Below, piece by piece: positions 27,519 through 35,909 of a DNA stretch of 64,000 nt (the stretch's first letter is position 1; every line of letters starts with the position of its first letter). The translations under genes and the position numbers were made by a program. The DNA is from DASZQY01 sp963843565 (GTDB lineage: Bacteria > Pseudomonadota > Alphaproteobacteria > Rhizobiales > Kaistiaceae), in contig CAWJKY010000003.1 in the NCBI GenBank assembly GCA_963843565.1, forward strand, positions 2,418,001 to 2,482,000, given 5' to 3'. The notes beneath the pieces were generated by a model, which saw only the letters and a program-made list of their open reading frames with translations, was not told the DNA's origin and did no database searches.

Positions 27519-28544
27519 ATGGCGCTGCGACTGATTGAGACGGTGTTGTCTGAGAAGGACGGCGGGGAGGTCTACGAACTTCTCAAGGAACATAAGGTGC
27601 TCGAGCATCGACAAATCCGATTGCCCGACGGCGACATGCTGGTGCGGATTCTGCTGGATGCCGAACGGAGCGAAGCGGTCCTGGATTTGTTGGAGAAGCG
27701 GTATGCCGGGGGTGCTGGCAACCGGATAGTTGTTCTGCCTGTCGAAGCGACATTGCCGCGCGCCAAGCCGGAGTCGCCCGCTACACCTGAGCAAGCCCCG
27801 TCCGAGGAAGACCCGCCTGAGCGGATCGGCCGGGAGGAATTGTACGAAGATATCAAAGACGGCGCACGATGTTCGCGGGTCTATCTGGCGATGGCGGTAT
27901 TGTCGACCATCGTGGCCGCCATCGGGTTGTACTACAACAGCGTGGCCATCATCATCGGGGCAATGGTGATAGCACCCCTGCTCGGACCGAACGTTGCGTT
28001 GGCGCTCGGCACGACGCTCGGCGATCTATCGCTGCTTCGGCGCGCGCTCCTGACGGTCCTCGCCGGGATTGCAACGACGATAGTATTGTCCGTGATGCTC
28101 GGCGTGCTGCTGCAGGTGAACCCGACCTCGTCCGAAGTGGCGTCGCGCGACGGGGTCGGTCTTGGTGACATCGTGGTGGCATTGGCGTCGGGCGCTGCGG
28201 GCGCACTTGCATTTACGACCGGTGTGTCGGCGACGTTGATCGGCGTGATGGTGGCAGTGGCACTGTTGCCGCCGCTAGTGACATTCGGGTTACTGCTCGG
28301 TGGCGGCCATCCGGCGCTTGCGATGGGCGCGTTGTCGCTGTTTTTGGTGAACCTCATCTGCGTGAACCTTGCCGGCGTCGCAACGTTCTTGGTGCAGGGC
28401 ATTCAGCCCACGAGTTGGTGGGAGAAAGATCGGGCCGCGAGAGCCACGCGTATCGCTGTCGGGCTGTGGGTCGCGCTTCTGGCAGGGTTGGTCGGGCTGA
28501 TCCTTCTGCTTCGAAGCGGCGCGGGGTGGGGGGAAACGCTGTGA
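27519..28544 (+). CDS. DUF389 family membrane protein, first gene of the ATPase operon
   Basis: 341 residues, paralogue of the gene at 8339-9403. An N-terminal alpha/beta domain (MALRLIETVL, KEHKVLEHRQIRLPDGD) is joined by a Pro/Glu linker to a membrane core of several helices with the signature GAMVIAPLLGPNVALALG. Its TGA overlaps the GTG start of atpD (GTGA), so translation is probably coupled to the N-ATPase. The function of DUF389 is not known; the coupling suggests a role in membrane ion traffic or assembly, which is inference. Confidence 0.88.
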   Translation: MALRLIETVLSEKDGGEVYELLKEHKVLEHRQIRLPDGDMLVRILLDAERSEAVLDLLEKRYAGGAGNRIVVLPVEATLPRAKPESPATPEQAPSEEDPPERIGREELYEDIKDGARCSRVYLAMAVLSTIVAAIGLYYNSVAIIIGAMVIAPLLGPNVALALGTTLGDLSLLRRALLTVLAGIATTIVLSVMLGVLLQVNPTSSEVASRDGVGLGDIVVALASGAAGALAFTTGVSATLIGVMVAVALLPPLVTFGLLLGGGHPALAMGALSLFLVNLICVNLAGVATFLVQGIQPTSWWEKDRAARATRIAVGLWVALLAGLVGLILLLRSGAGWGETL

Positions 28545-30088
28545 ATAGCCAATTCCTCGGCACGGTGGTCTCGATTCGGGGCAGCGTCGTGGACGCAAGG
28601 TTCGATGAGCATCTGCCTCCCATCTATTCGGTTCTGCGCACTGGCGCGAAGATGCATATCGTCATTGAAGTGCTGGCGCATGTTGACGCGCATCGTGTCC
28701 GCGGGATTGCGCTGACCCCCACCGAAGGGCTTGCCCGCGGAATGGCCGTGGAGGACACGGGCGGCCCCCTGGAGGCGCCCGTGGGCAAAGGCGTGCTCTC
28801 CCGCATGTTCGACGTATTCGGCAAAACGATCGACGGCATTGCGGGACTGAACGATGTGCAATGGCGTTCAGTGCATCAGGCGCCGCCTGCGCTCGCGCGG
28901 CGATCCACCGTGTCTGAAGTCTTTGAGACGGGAATCAAGTTCATAGATGTGCTCGCGCCGCTGGAACGCGGCGGCAAAGCGGGACTGTTCGGCGGCGCCG
29001 GCGTAGGCAAGACGGTGCTGCTCACCGAGATGATCCACAACATGATCGGGCAGCAGGAGGGCGTAAGCATCTTCTGCGGAATCGGCGAACGCTGTCGCGA
29101 AGGCGAGGAGCTCTATCGCGAAATGGAGGAGGCCGGCGTATTGCCGAACATGGTGATGCTCTTCGGCCAGATGAACGAACCGCCGGGGGCGCGCTTTCGC
29201 GTCGGTCATGCGGCGCTGACGATGGCCGAGTATTTCCGTGACGATGAGCACCGCGACGTGCTGCTCCTCATCGACAATATCTTCCGGTTCATCCAGGCCG
29301 GCTCGGAAGTCTCCGGCCTGATGGGGCAGATGCCGTCTCGTCTCGGCTATCAGCCTACGATGGGCACCGAGCTGTCGGGCCTGGAGGAACGTATCGCCAA
29401 CACCGATACGGGCGCCATCACCTCGATCCAGGCGGTCTACGTGCCGGCCGATGATTTCACCGATCCGGCGGCAGTGCATACCTTCTCGCACCTTTCCGCC
29501 TCGATCGTGCTCTCGCGCAAACGGGCGAGCGAGGGCCTCTACCCGGCGATCGACCCGCTGCAATCCAGTTCCAAGATGGCTACGCCGGGCATCGTCGGTG
29601 AACGGCACTACGCCCTGGCGCAGGAAATCCGGCGCACGCTGGCGCAGTACGCCGAGCTCAAGGACATCATTGCCATGCTTGGCCTCGAGCAACTTTCGCC
29701 CGAGGACCGAAAGGTCGTAGCCCGCGCCCGCCGCCTGGAGCGCTTTCTCACCCAGCCCTTTTTCACGACTGAGCAGTTCACCGGCCTCAAGGGAAAACTC
29801 GTGCGCCTCACAGATTCCCTCGACGGATGCGAGCGGATTCTTCGCGACGAGTTCAAGGACTACCCGGAAAGCGCGCTCTACATGATCGGCGCGATTGACG
29901 AGGCGAAAGCAAAGGCAAAGCCCGGCCGGTCCGCGCCCCCGGCGGGACCTTGGCTAAAAGCCCAAGCCGAAGTTGACCCCGGGCATGCCGCCCCGCCTCG
30001 GGCCAAGGACACTCTCCAGCCGCATCCGAAGGCCGTGGCGACAGTTCCGACAAAGGTCGAAGAGGCCGCCGATGGTCATGATTCTTAA
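28541..30088 (+). CDS. atpD: N-type ATPase beta subunit
   Basis: Catalytic beta subunit of the F1 head, 515 residues. The GTG start at 28541 is chosen because NSQFLGTVVSIRGSVVDARF is the expected beta N-terminus and the codon overlaps the preceding stop. Walker A GGAGVGKT, catalytic GERCREGEEL, Walker B LLLIDNIFRF and ATPase signature PAIDPLQSS-type blocks are all present. The normal fold ends near MIGAIDEAKAKA; an extra ~50-residue Pro/Ala/Lys-rich tail follows. First F-type gene of an atpDCQRBEFAG operon. Confidence 0.96.
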   Translation: MNSQFLGTVVSIRGSVVDARFDEHLPPIYSVLRTGAKMHIVIEVLAHVDAHRVRGIALTPTEGLARGMAVEDTGGPLEAPVGKGVLSRMFDVFGKTIDGIAGLNDVQWRSVHQAPPALARRSTVSEVFETGIKFIDVLAPLERGGKAGLFGGAGVGKTVLLTEMIHNMIGQQEGVSIFCGIGERCREGEELYREMEEAGVLPNMVMLFGQMNEPPGARFRVGHAALTMAEYFRDDEHRDVLLLIDNIFRFIQAGSEVSGLMGQMPSRLGYQPTMGTELSGLEERIANTDTGAITSIQAVYVPADDFTDPAAVHTFSHLSASIVLSRKRASEGLYPAIDPLQSSSKMATPGIVGERHYALAQEIRRTLAQYAELKDIIAMLGLEQLSPEDRKVVARARRLERFLTQPFFTTEQFTGLKGKLVRLTDSLDGCERILRDEFKDYPESALYMIGAIDEAKAKAKPGRSAPPAGPWLKAQAEVDPGHAAPPRAKDTLQPHPKAVATVPTKVEEAADGHDS

Positions 30089-30467
30089 GGTGCTCGTGCC
30101 TTTTCAGATCTTCGCCGAAAAGAGCGGCGTGTCGCGAGTCGTTGCGGAGACACCCGCGGGCTCATTCGGACTACTGCCACGCCGCCTCGACTGCATCGCG
30201 GCGCTTACGCCCGGTATCCTTGTCTTCGAGACCGGAGCGGAAGGCGAGAGCTACGTCGCGGTGGACGCAGGCGTGCTCGTGAAGACCGGTGCCAACGTGA
30301 TCGTTTCCGTGCGCCGGGCAATAGCCGGAAGCGACCTCGGCGAATTGCGCGACCTGGTGCAACAGGAGTTTCTGACCGAGGATGCTGATGAGGAGAGCGC
30401 ACGCTTGGCAACAGCCAAGCTTGAAACCGGATTTCTGCGCCGATTGGCGACCTTTCAGCATGAGTGA
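30072..30467 (+). CDS. atpC: N-type ATPase epsilon subunit
   Basis: 131 residues from the ATG at 30072 (MVMILKVLVPFQIF). N-terminal beta-sandwich (GSFGLLPRRLDCIAALTPGI) and a C-terminal helical region (FLTEDADEESARLATAKLET). The start lies inside the 3' end of atpD, a 17-base overlap. The central stalk subunit couples gamma rotation to catalysis. The C-terminal helix pair is shorter than in E. coli. Confidence 0.92.
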   Translation: MVMILKVLVPFQIFAEKSGVSRVVAETPAGSFGLLPRRLDCIAALTPGILVFETGAEGESYVAVDAGVLVKTGANVIVSVRRAIAGSDLGELRDLVQQEFLTEDADEESARLATAKLETGFLRRLATFQHE

Positions 30468-30798
30468 CAAACCGATCGGAGATCCGTCGAAGGTTGATCC
30501 AACCTTCGCCACGCGGGTTGGCGCGACCGCGGCACGCAAGCTCAAAGCGCGGCGCGACCCTTCGCAAGGCGTGTGGTTCGGCCTGGGAATGATGGGCCTT
30601 ATTGGCTGGTCGGTCGTCGTTCCGACTCTTCTTGGAGCGGCACTCGGCAGCTGGTTGGACAAACAGCAACTGGGCCAACACTCCTGGACGCTAGCCCTCC
30701 TGGTGGCTGGTCTCTGTATCGGCTGTCTGAACGCGTGGCGTTGGGTTGCCAGTCAAGACCGGGCCATGCGCGACGATCAGGAGCGCGATGATGAATGA
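30460..30798 (+). CDS. atpQ: N-type ATPase AtpQ (AtpI-like) membrane subunit
   Basis: 112 residues, start ATG at 30460 overlapping the atpC stop by eight bases. Two hydrophobic helices (GLIGWSVVVPTLLGAALGSW, WTLALLVAGLCIGCLNAW) follow a charged N-terminus. Position between atpC and atpR is diagnostic for N-ATPase operons, where AtpQ is an AtpI-like protein thought to help c-ring assembly. Confidence 0.85.
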   Translation: MSDKPIGDPSKVDPTFATRVGATAARKLKARRDPSQGVWFGLGMMGLIGWSVVVPTLLGAALGSWLDKQQLGQHSWTLALLVAGLCIGCLNAWRWVASQDRAMRDDQERDDE

Positions 30799-31105
30799 AA
30801 CGTTGATCCTGGGATTGGCTTGGGCGGCGGGTTTCCTGCTCGGCCTCTTCTTCTTCGGCGGCCTTTCGTGGACGGTTCGCAAGGGCGTTTCGTCCACGCG
30901 GCCGGCACTTTGGTTCATCGGCAGCCTGCTGGTGCGGACCGGCGTCGTTATCGCCGGATTCTATCTCGTCGCCAGCGGTGATTGGCGGCGGCTGCTCCCC
31001 TGTCTCGTCGGATTTGTCATTGCGCAACTGGTCGTCACGCGCCTCACGCGGTCGACGGAAGACCCGCCAACGCGCCCATCCCAGGAGGCCGGCCATGCGC
31101 CTTAG
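30788..31105 (+). CDS. atpR: N-type ATPase AtpR membrane subunit
   Basis: 105 residues with three hydrophobic helices (ETLILGLAWAAGFLLGLFFF, ALWFIGSLLVRTGVVIAGFY, LLPCLVGFVIAQLVV). An arginine inside the second helix (LLVRTGVV) is typical of AtpR and is proposed to pair with the c-ring carboxylate during assembly. Overlaps atpQ by eleven bases. Confidence 0.85.
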   Translation: MMNETLILGLAWAAGFLLGLFFFGGLSWTVRKGVSSTRPALWFIGSLLVRTGVVIAGFYLVASGDWRRLLPCLVGFVIAQLVVTRLTRSTEDPPTRPSQEAGHAP

Positions 31106-31802
31106 CCCCGATCAGATCATCTTCTGGGAAAGCGGATTTCTCAAACTCAACGGCACGATCGTGTTCACGTGGGGACTGATGTTCGTGCTGGTCGTGGGGT
31201 CCATCGCGATCACCCGGAAGCTCTCCACGGGCCTTGATCGCTCTCGTTGGCAGAACCTGCTCGAAATCGTCGTCACCATGATCGAGAAGCAAATCGCGGA
31301 TGTTGGACTGCGTCATCCGGAGAAGTATCTCGGCTTTCTCGGCAGCCTCTTCCTGTTTGTCGCTGCGGCCGCCCTGTGCACCATCATCCCGGGCTACGAG
31401 CCGCCAACCGCCTCCCTCTCGACCACCGTGGCGCTCGCACTATCCGTGTTTGTGGCCGTGCCGCTGTTCGGGATCGAGCAGCAGGGCCTCGGCGGCTACC
31501 TCAAGTCTTATATCGAGCCGACTTTCATTATGCTGCCGTTCAACATCATCAGCGAACTCTCGCGCACCCTCGCCCTCGCGGTGCGCCTGTTCGGCAACAT
31601 GATGAGCGGGGCAATGATTGTCGGCGTTCTGCTCACGATAACGCCCTTCATCTTTCCGATCGTGATGACCGGCCTCGGCCTGCTCACCGGCATGGTGCAG
31701 GCATACATCTTCAGCATCCTGGCGGCGGTCTACATCGCTGCTGCCACGCGCTCGACCAAAGGCACGCCAACGCCTCAACCCGAACCCATTCCAACCCGAT
31801 GA
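31095..31802 (+). CDS. atpB: N-type ATPase subunit a
   Basis: 235-residue stator channel subunit. The ATG at 31095 has AGGAGG seven bases upstream. It has five to six hydrophobic helices; the essential arginine lies in ELSRTLALAVRLFGNMMSG, the signature helix facing the c-ring. Overlaps the end of atpR by eleven bases. Confidence 0.95.
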   Translation: MRLSPDQIIFWESGFLKLNGTIVFTWGLMFVLVVGSIAITRKLSTGLDRSRWQNLLEIVVTMIEKQIADVGLRHPEKYLGFLGSLFLFVAAAALCTIIPGYEPPTASLSTTVALALSVFVAVPLFGIEQQGLGGYLKSYIEPTFIMLPFNIISELSRTLALAVRLFGNMMSGAMIVGVLLTITPFIFPIVMTGLGLLTGMVQAYIFSILAAVYIAAATRSTKGTPTPQPEPIPTR

Positions 31803-31812
31803 AGGACACACC

Positions 31813-32094
31813 ATGGACAGCATGACATGGATCGCGGTGATCTCGATCGCCGTCGCCGGTCTCACGACCGGGTTCGGAACCATGGGGCCTGCGCTGGCGG
31901 AGGGACGGGCTGTGGCTACTGCCCTGACGTCCCTGGCGCAGCAGCCTGACGCTTCCGCCACCATCACGCGAACGCTGTTCGTCGGTCTGGCGATGATCGA
32001 GTCTACGGCCATCTATTGCTTCGTCGTCTCGATGATTCTGATTTTCGCCAATCCGTTCTGGAACTACGTCATCGCCCAGACGGCTGGAAAATAG
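31813..32094 (+). CDS. atpE: N-type ATPase subunit c, Na+-type ligands
   Basis: 93-residue two-helix rotor subunit. Helix 1 carries E30 (GPALAEGRAVA), helix 2 carries E63 in AMIESTAIY. The E63-S64-T65-x-x-Y68 arrangement matches the Na+-binding set of Ilyobacter c (E65, S66, T67, Y70), and E30 takes the place of Q32. Two carboxylates per hairpin are typical of N-ATPases. The loop has the expected QQPDA. This supports Na+ coupling by residue comparison, not by experiment. Confidence 0.95.
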   Translation: MDSMTWIAVISIAVAGLTTGFGTMGPALAEGRAVATALTSLAQQPDASATITRTLFVGLAMIESTAIYCFVVSMILIFANPFWNYVIAQTAGK

Positions 32095-32097
32095 CGA

Positions 32098-33021
32098 ATG
32101 CTGATCGACTGGTTCACCGTCGGTGCGCAGGCGCTCAACTTCCTGATCCTGGTATGGCTGCTGAAGCGCTTTCTGTACAAGCCGATCCTGGCGGCCATCG
32201 ACGCGCGGGAAGAAAAGGTTGCCGCGGAGCTTGCCGACGCCGACAAGAAAAGGGCGCAAGCGAAGACAGAGCGTGACGCGCTTCAGGCGAAGAACGACGC
32301 GTTCGATGCGCAGCGCGCTGCTCTGCTCACCAAGGCAACGGATGAAGCAAAGGCAGAACGCCAGCGGCTTCTTGACGAAGCACGAAAGGCCGCCGACGCG
32401 CTGAGCGCCAAGCGCCGCGAAGCGCTGGAGAGCGATGCCAAGAACCTCGATCAAGCCGTCAGCCGGCGCGTCCAGCAGGAGGTGTTCGCCGTCGCGCGGA
32501 AGGTGTTGGCGGATCTCGCCACAAGCAGCCTCGAAGAACGGATCGGCGCGGTGTTCACCCGCCGCCTGCGGGAGATGGATGCCCCCGCGAAAGCCACGCT
32601 GGGCGAGGCTCTCAAGAATGCATCCGTTCCGGCGGTGGTGCGCTCGGCGGTTGACCTGCCTCAGGACCAGCGAGCGGCGATACAGAACGCGATCAACGAA
32701 ACCTTTTCCGCTGACATTCAACTGAGGTTCGAGACTGCGCCTGATCTCATCTGCGGGATCGAACTCAGCGCTGGTGGGCAGAAGGTGGCGTGGAGCATCG
32801 CCGACTACCTTGCGTCGCTCGAAACTAGCATCAGCGAGCTGTTGAAAGTGAAAGACAAGCCGAAGGCCAAAGCCGAACCCGCCGCCGGGGTCCACGACAA
32901 GCCAGCGCCCGAACGCGACCCTAGATCGGAAGCCAAGCCAACGCTCAAAACCGATGCCGAACCTGAAGCCAAGGCAGCGCCAGCGCCGAAAGCCAAGTCG
33001 CAGCCGGAAACGGCGGCCTGA
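32098..33021 (+). CDS. atpF: N-type ATPase subunit b with delta-like region and low-complexity tail
   Basis: 307 residues. The N-terminal helix ALNFLILVWLLKRFLYKPIL anchors the stator. A long charged coiled coil follows (~residues 35-150), then a globular region (ETAPDLICGIELSAGGQKVAWSI) that resembles a delta-subunit C-terminus. This fits the absence of an atpH gene. The last ~55 residues are a Lys/Pro/Glu/Ala tail (KDKPKAKAEP, KAAPAPKAKSQPETAA). The stop shares one base with the atpA start. Confidence 0.92.
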   Translation: MLIDWFTVGAQALNFLILVWLLKRFLYKPILAAIDAREEKVAAELADADKKRAQAKTERDALQAKNDAFDAQRAALLTKATDEAKAERQRLLDEARKAADALSAKRREALESDAKNLDQAVSRRVQQEVFAVARKVLADLATSSLEERIGAVFTRRLREMDAPAKATLGEALKNASVPAVVRSAVDLPQDQRAAIQNAINETFSADIQLRFETAPDLICGIELSAGGQKVAWSIADYLASLETSISELLKVKDKPKAKAEPAAGVHDKPAPERDPRSEAKPTLKTDAEPEAKAAPAPKAKSQPETAA

Positions 33022-34694
33022 TGAGCTCTGCTCCCGAAAGCCTGCAGCACGTTCTCGACCGCGCGTTTGACGGACTGAGCCGGGGGCGTGAAGCGTTCAC
33101 ACCGCTACTCACTCCGCGCGAGGTCGGCACGATCACAAATGTCTCGACCGGCATCGCGAGGGTCGTTGGTCTTCCCAACGCAGGCTCCGAGGAACTCCTT
33201 GAGTTTCCCGGCGCCGTATTCGGCATCGCGTTCAACGTCGACGAGGACGAGATCGGCGTCGTGCTGCTCGGCGAGTACTGGCATCTGCATGCCGGCGATG
33301 AGGTGCGGCGCACGGGCCGGGTCATGGATGTCGCCGTCGGCGAAATCCTGTTGGGCCGCGTCATCGATCCACTCGGTCGGCCCCTTGACGGCCATGGAGC
33401 AATCGCCGCCACCTGGCGCCTGCCCATCGAACGCCCGGCGCCGCCGATCATGGACCGCGCGCCGGTCACCGTGCCCCTCCACACCGGTCTTACGGTGGTC
33501 GATGCGCTCATTCCCATTGGCCGCGGGCAGCGTGAGTTGATTCTGGGCGACCGGCAAACGGGGAAGACCGCCATTGCCGTCGACACCATCCTCAACCAGC
33601 GCGGCAAGGATGTCGTGTGCGTTTATTGCGCCATAGGCCAGCGTGCGTCGGCGGTCGCGAAGACGGTTGCGGTCCTACGCAAAAGAGGCGGGCTGGAATA
33701 CACCGTGATCGTCGTGACCGAGGGAAACGACCCGCCGGGCCTCGCCTACATCGCTCCTTATGCCGCAACCAGTATTGCGGAGCATTTCATGGAAGCGGGT
33801 CGCGACGTGCTCATTGTCTACGACGATCTGACCCATCACGCCCGCGCCTATCGCGAGCTTTCGCTTCTGCTCCGCCGTCCACCTGGTCGGGAAGCCTTCC
33901 CCGGCGACATCTTCTATATCCATTCGCGTCTGCTGGAACGCGCGACGCATCTGAAAGAGGAACGCGGGGGCGGATCGCTGACCGCGCTCCCCATCATCGA
34001 GACCGAAGCGCAGAATATTGCCGCCTACATTCCGACCAACCTGATTTCGATTACGGACGGGCAGATTTACCTTTCGCCGTCCTTGTTCGAACTCGGCGTA
34101 TTGCCCGCGATCGACGTCGGCAAATCCGTCTCGCGCGTCGGCGGCAAGGCACAGCAGGCGGCCTACCGGGCCGTGGCGGGAGACCTCAAGCTCGCCTACG
34201 CGCAGTTCGAGGAACTCGAGACCTTTGCCCGGTTTGGCACCCGCGTCGACGAAGATACCCGCGAGATCATTGAGCATGGACGGCGAATCCGCGCGTGCCT
34301 GAAGCAGTCGGAACTCGCCCCGGTGTCCGTATCCGGGCAAATCGCCGTGCTGCTGGCATTGACGGCGCAACTCTTCGACCCGGTGCCGATTGGCCGCATG
34401 ACGGACGCCGAGCGCGCCGTGCAGGAGGCAGCGTCAACGATCCCGACTGAAATAGCCGCGCGACTGGCTACCGCGGACAAGTTGAGCGATGACGACCGCA
34501 AAGCCATTGTCGAGATCGCCCGGCGGGCGCTTGATGCGTTCTCCCCCACACCGGACTCCAAGGCGACACCGCAACCGGAAACCAAGGGGCAGCCGAAACC
34601 AGTGGGGGTAGCCCCGCACGAGGGGCAACCATTGACGACGCTGGAGACCCGACCGGAGGCGAAGCCAGAGGCTGCACCCAAGGAGAAGGCATGA
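33021..34694 (+). CDS. atpA: N-type ATPase alpha subunit
   Basis: 557 residues. Walker A LGDRQTGKTAIA, VVVTEGNDPPGLAYIAPYAA and the ATPase signature region (PAIDVGKSVSRVGGKAQQ) are intact. The canonical fold ends near residue 505 (EIARRALDAF). A ~50-residue tail rich in Pro, Lys, Glu and Thr (ATPQPETKGQPKP, RPEAKPEAAPKEKA) is added. ATGA overlap with atpG. Confidence 0.95.
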   Translation: MSSAPESLQHVLDRAFDGLSRGREAFTPLLTPREVGTITNVSTGIARVVGLPNAGSEELLEFPGAVFGIAFNVDEDEIGVVLLGEYWHLHAGDEVRRTGRVMDVAVGEILLGRVIDPLGRPLDGHGAIAATWRLPIERPAPPIMDRAPVTVPLHTGLTVVDALIPIGRGQRELILGDRQTGKTAIAVDTILNQRGKDVVCVYCAIGQRASAVAKTVAVLRKRGGLEYTVIVVTEGNDPPGLAYIAPYAATSIAEHFMEAGRDVLIVYDDLTHHARAYRELSLLLRRPPGREAFPGDIFYIHSRLLERATHLKEERGGGSLTALPIIETEAQNIAAYIPTNLISITDGQIYLSPSLFELGVLPAIDVGKSVSRVGGKAQQAAYRAVAGDLKLAYAQFEELETFARFGTRVDEDTREIIEHGRRIRACLKQSELAPVSVSGQIAVLLALTAQLFDPVPIGRMTDAERAVQEAASTIPTEIAARLATADKLSDDDRKAIVEIARRALDAFSPTPDSKATPQPETKGQPKPVGVAPHEGQPLTTLETRPEAKPEAAPKEKA

Positions 34695-35581
34695 GCGAGA
34701 CCACGGCGAGTCTGCGCCGGAAGATCGACAGCGCGGGAGATTTGCAGTCGGTCGTGCGCACGATGAAAGCCCTGGCCGCGTCGAGCATCGGCCAATACGA
34801 ACGGTCCGTGCGCGCCCTCGCCGACTACACCCGGACCGTAGAACTGGGCCTCAGCGTGTGCCTTCGCGAAGCCGCCCCATCGGTATCGAAGGCGGGACGC
34901 AAAGAACAGCCGGGCAAAGGGGCGATAGGCGCTGTCGTGTTCGGCTCCGATCAGGGGCTGGTTGGCCAATTCAACGAGGTGATTGCCGCACATGCGATCA
35001 AAGCCCTCGCTGAGCTACCCGGCAAACACCAGGTCTGGGCGGTTGGTGAGCGCGTCCATGCGCGCTTGGCGGACGCCACCGTGCCGCTGATTGGGCTCTT
35101 CACCGTGCCGATTTCCGTCAAAGCCATCGCGCCGCTGGTCGGGCGGATTCTCGTTGAGATCGAGACGCACGATCACGATGCTGAAGGCATCGAACTCCAC
35201 CTCTTCCACAACCGCCCCACATCCGACACGGGTTATGCGCCCGTCAGCGAGCGACTGCTCCCTCTGGATGAAAACTGGCGCCGCAAGCTAGCCGACCTCC
35301 CGTGGCCGACGAAGAACTTGCCCGAGATCATCGGCGATAGCGTCACGGCCTTGCGGGCGCTGATCCGCGAGCATCTCTTCGTCTCGCTCTTTCAGGCGTG
35401 CGCCGAATCCCTCGCAAGCGAGAACGCGAGCCGCCTCGCCGCGATGCAACGTGCCGACAAGAATATCGACGAACTGCTGGAGGACCTCAAAGGGACATTC
35501 CACCGTTTGCGCCAGGCCGGCATCGACGAAGAACTGTTCGACGTGATCGCGGGCTTTGAAGAGCTGGTCGGTGCGCGCTAG
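34691..35581 (+). CDS. atpG: N-type ATPase gamma subunit
   Basis: 296-residue rotor shaft. The N-terminal coiled coil starts TTASLRRKIDSAGDLQSVVR and contains TMKALAASSI; the middle Rossmann-like domain has VFGSDQGLVGQFN; the C-terminal helix ENASRLAAMQRADKNIDELL matches the gamma signature. No low-complexity tail. Last gene of the operon. Confidence 0.92.
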   Translation: MSETTASLRRKIDSAGDLQSVVRTMKALAASSIGQYERSVRALADYTRTVELGLSVCLREAAPSVSKAGRKEQPGKGAIGAVVFGSDQGLVGQFNEVIAAHAIKALAELPGKHQVWAVGERVHARLADATVPLIGLFTVPISVKAIAPLVGRILVEIETHDHDAEGIELHLFHNRPTSDTGYAPVSERLLPLDENWRRKLADLPWPTKNLPEIIGDSVTALRALIREHLFVSLFQACAESLASENASRLAAMQRADKNIDELLEDLKGTFHRLRQAGIDEELFDVIAGFEELVGAR

Positions 35582-35909
35582 ACGCTCTCCCCCACGTTTT
35601 CTCGACGTGGTAGTGGCCGCCGCTCCTTCTGCAGGCAGAAGAACGCATTGCTTTTCCGGATCATGGCAGTTTCGATCCAGGCTATCGCCGGCAGACGACG
35701 GACGACCTGCTTTTCTCAAACCGGGAACGACTGGCCGGGTGGCTTCTGTTGCCTCGACAACGGCTGGCGGGCGATCGAAGGCGACGTAAACCAGCCTTTC
35801 TGATGCGCTATTTCGCTCGCCTTCCTGGGATCGCCGAGTGAGCACTCAAGCGTTGAGGTCGGCAAAAGCACATCGCTCGCGTTGAGGGCCTATCGCCGCC
35901 TGACGCGGC
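35582..35909. other. Region downstream of the ATPase operon
   Basis: A weak hairpin CCACG-TTTTCTCGA-CGTGG lies at about 35592-35610, right after atpG, but no T-tract follows. The remainder shows no gene on either strand. The cyclopropane synthase converges from the other side. Confidence 0.35.

Noticed and set aside
31711..32895. 394-codon minus-strand frame across atpB, atpE and atpF
   Set aside because: Antisense of a continuous ATPase operon; no motif.
35592..35610. Rho-independent terminator after atpG
   Set aside because: Stem of only five pairs and no T-tract; recorded only as a weak hairpin.
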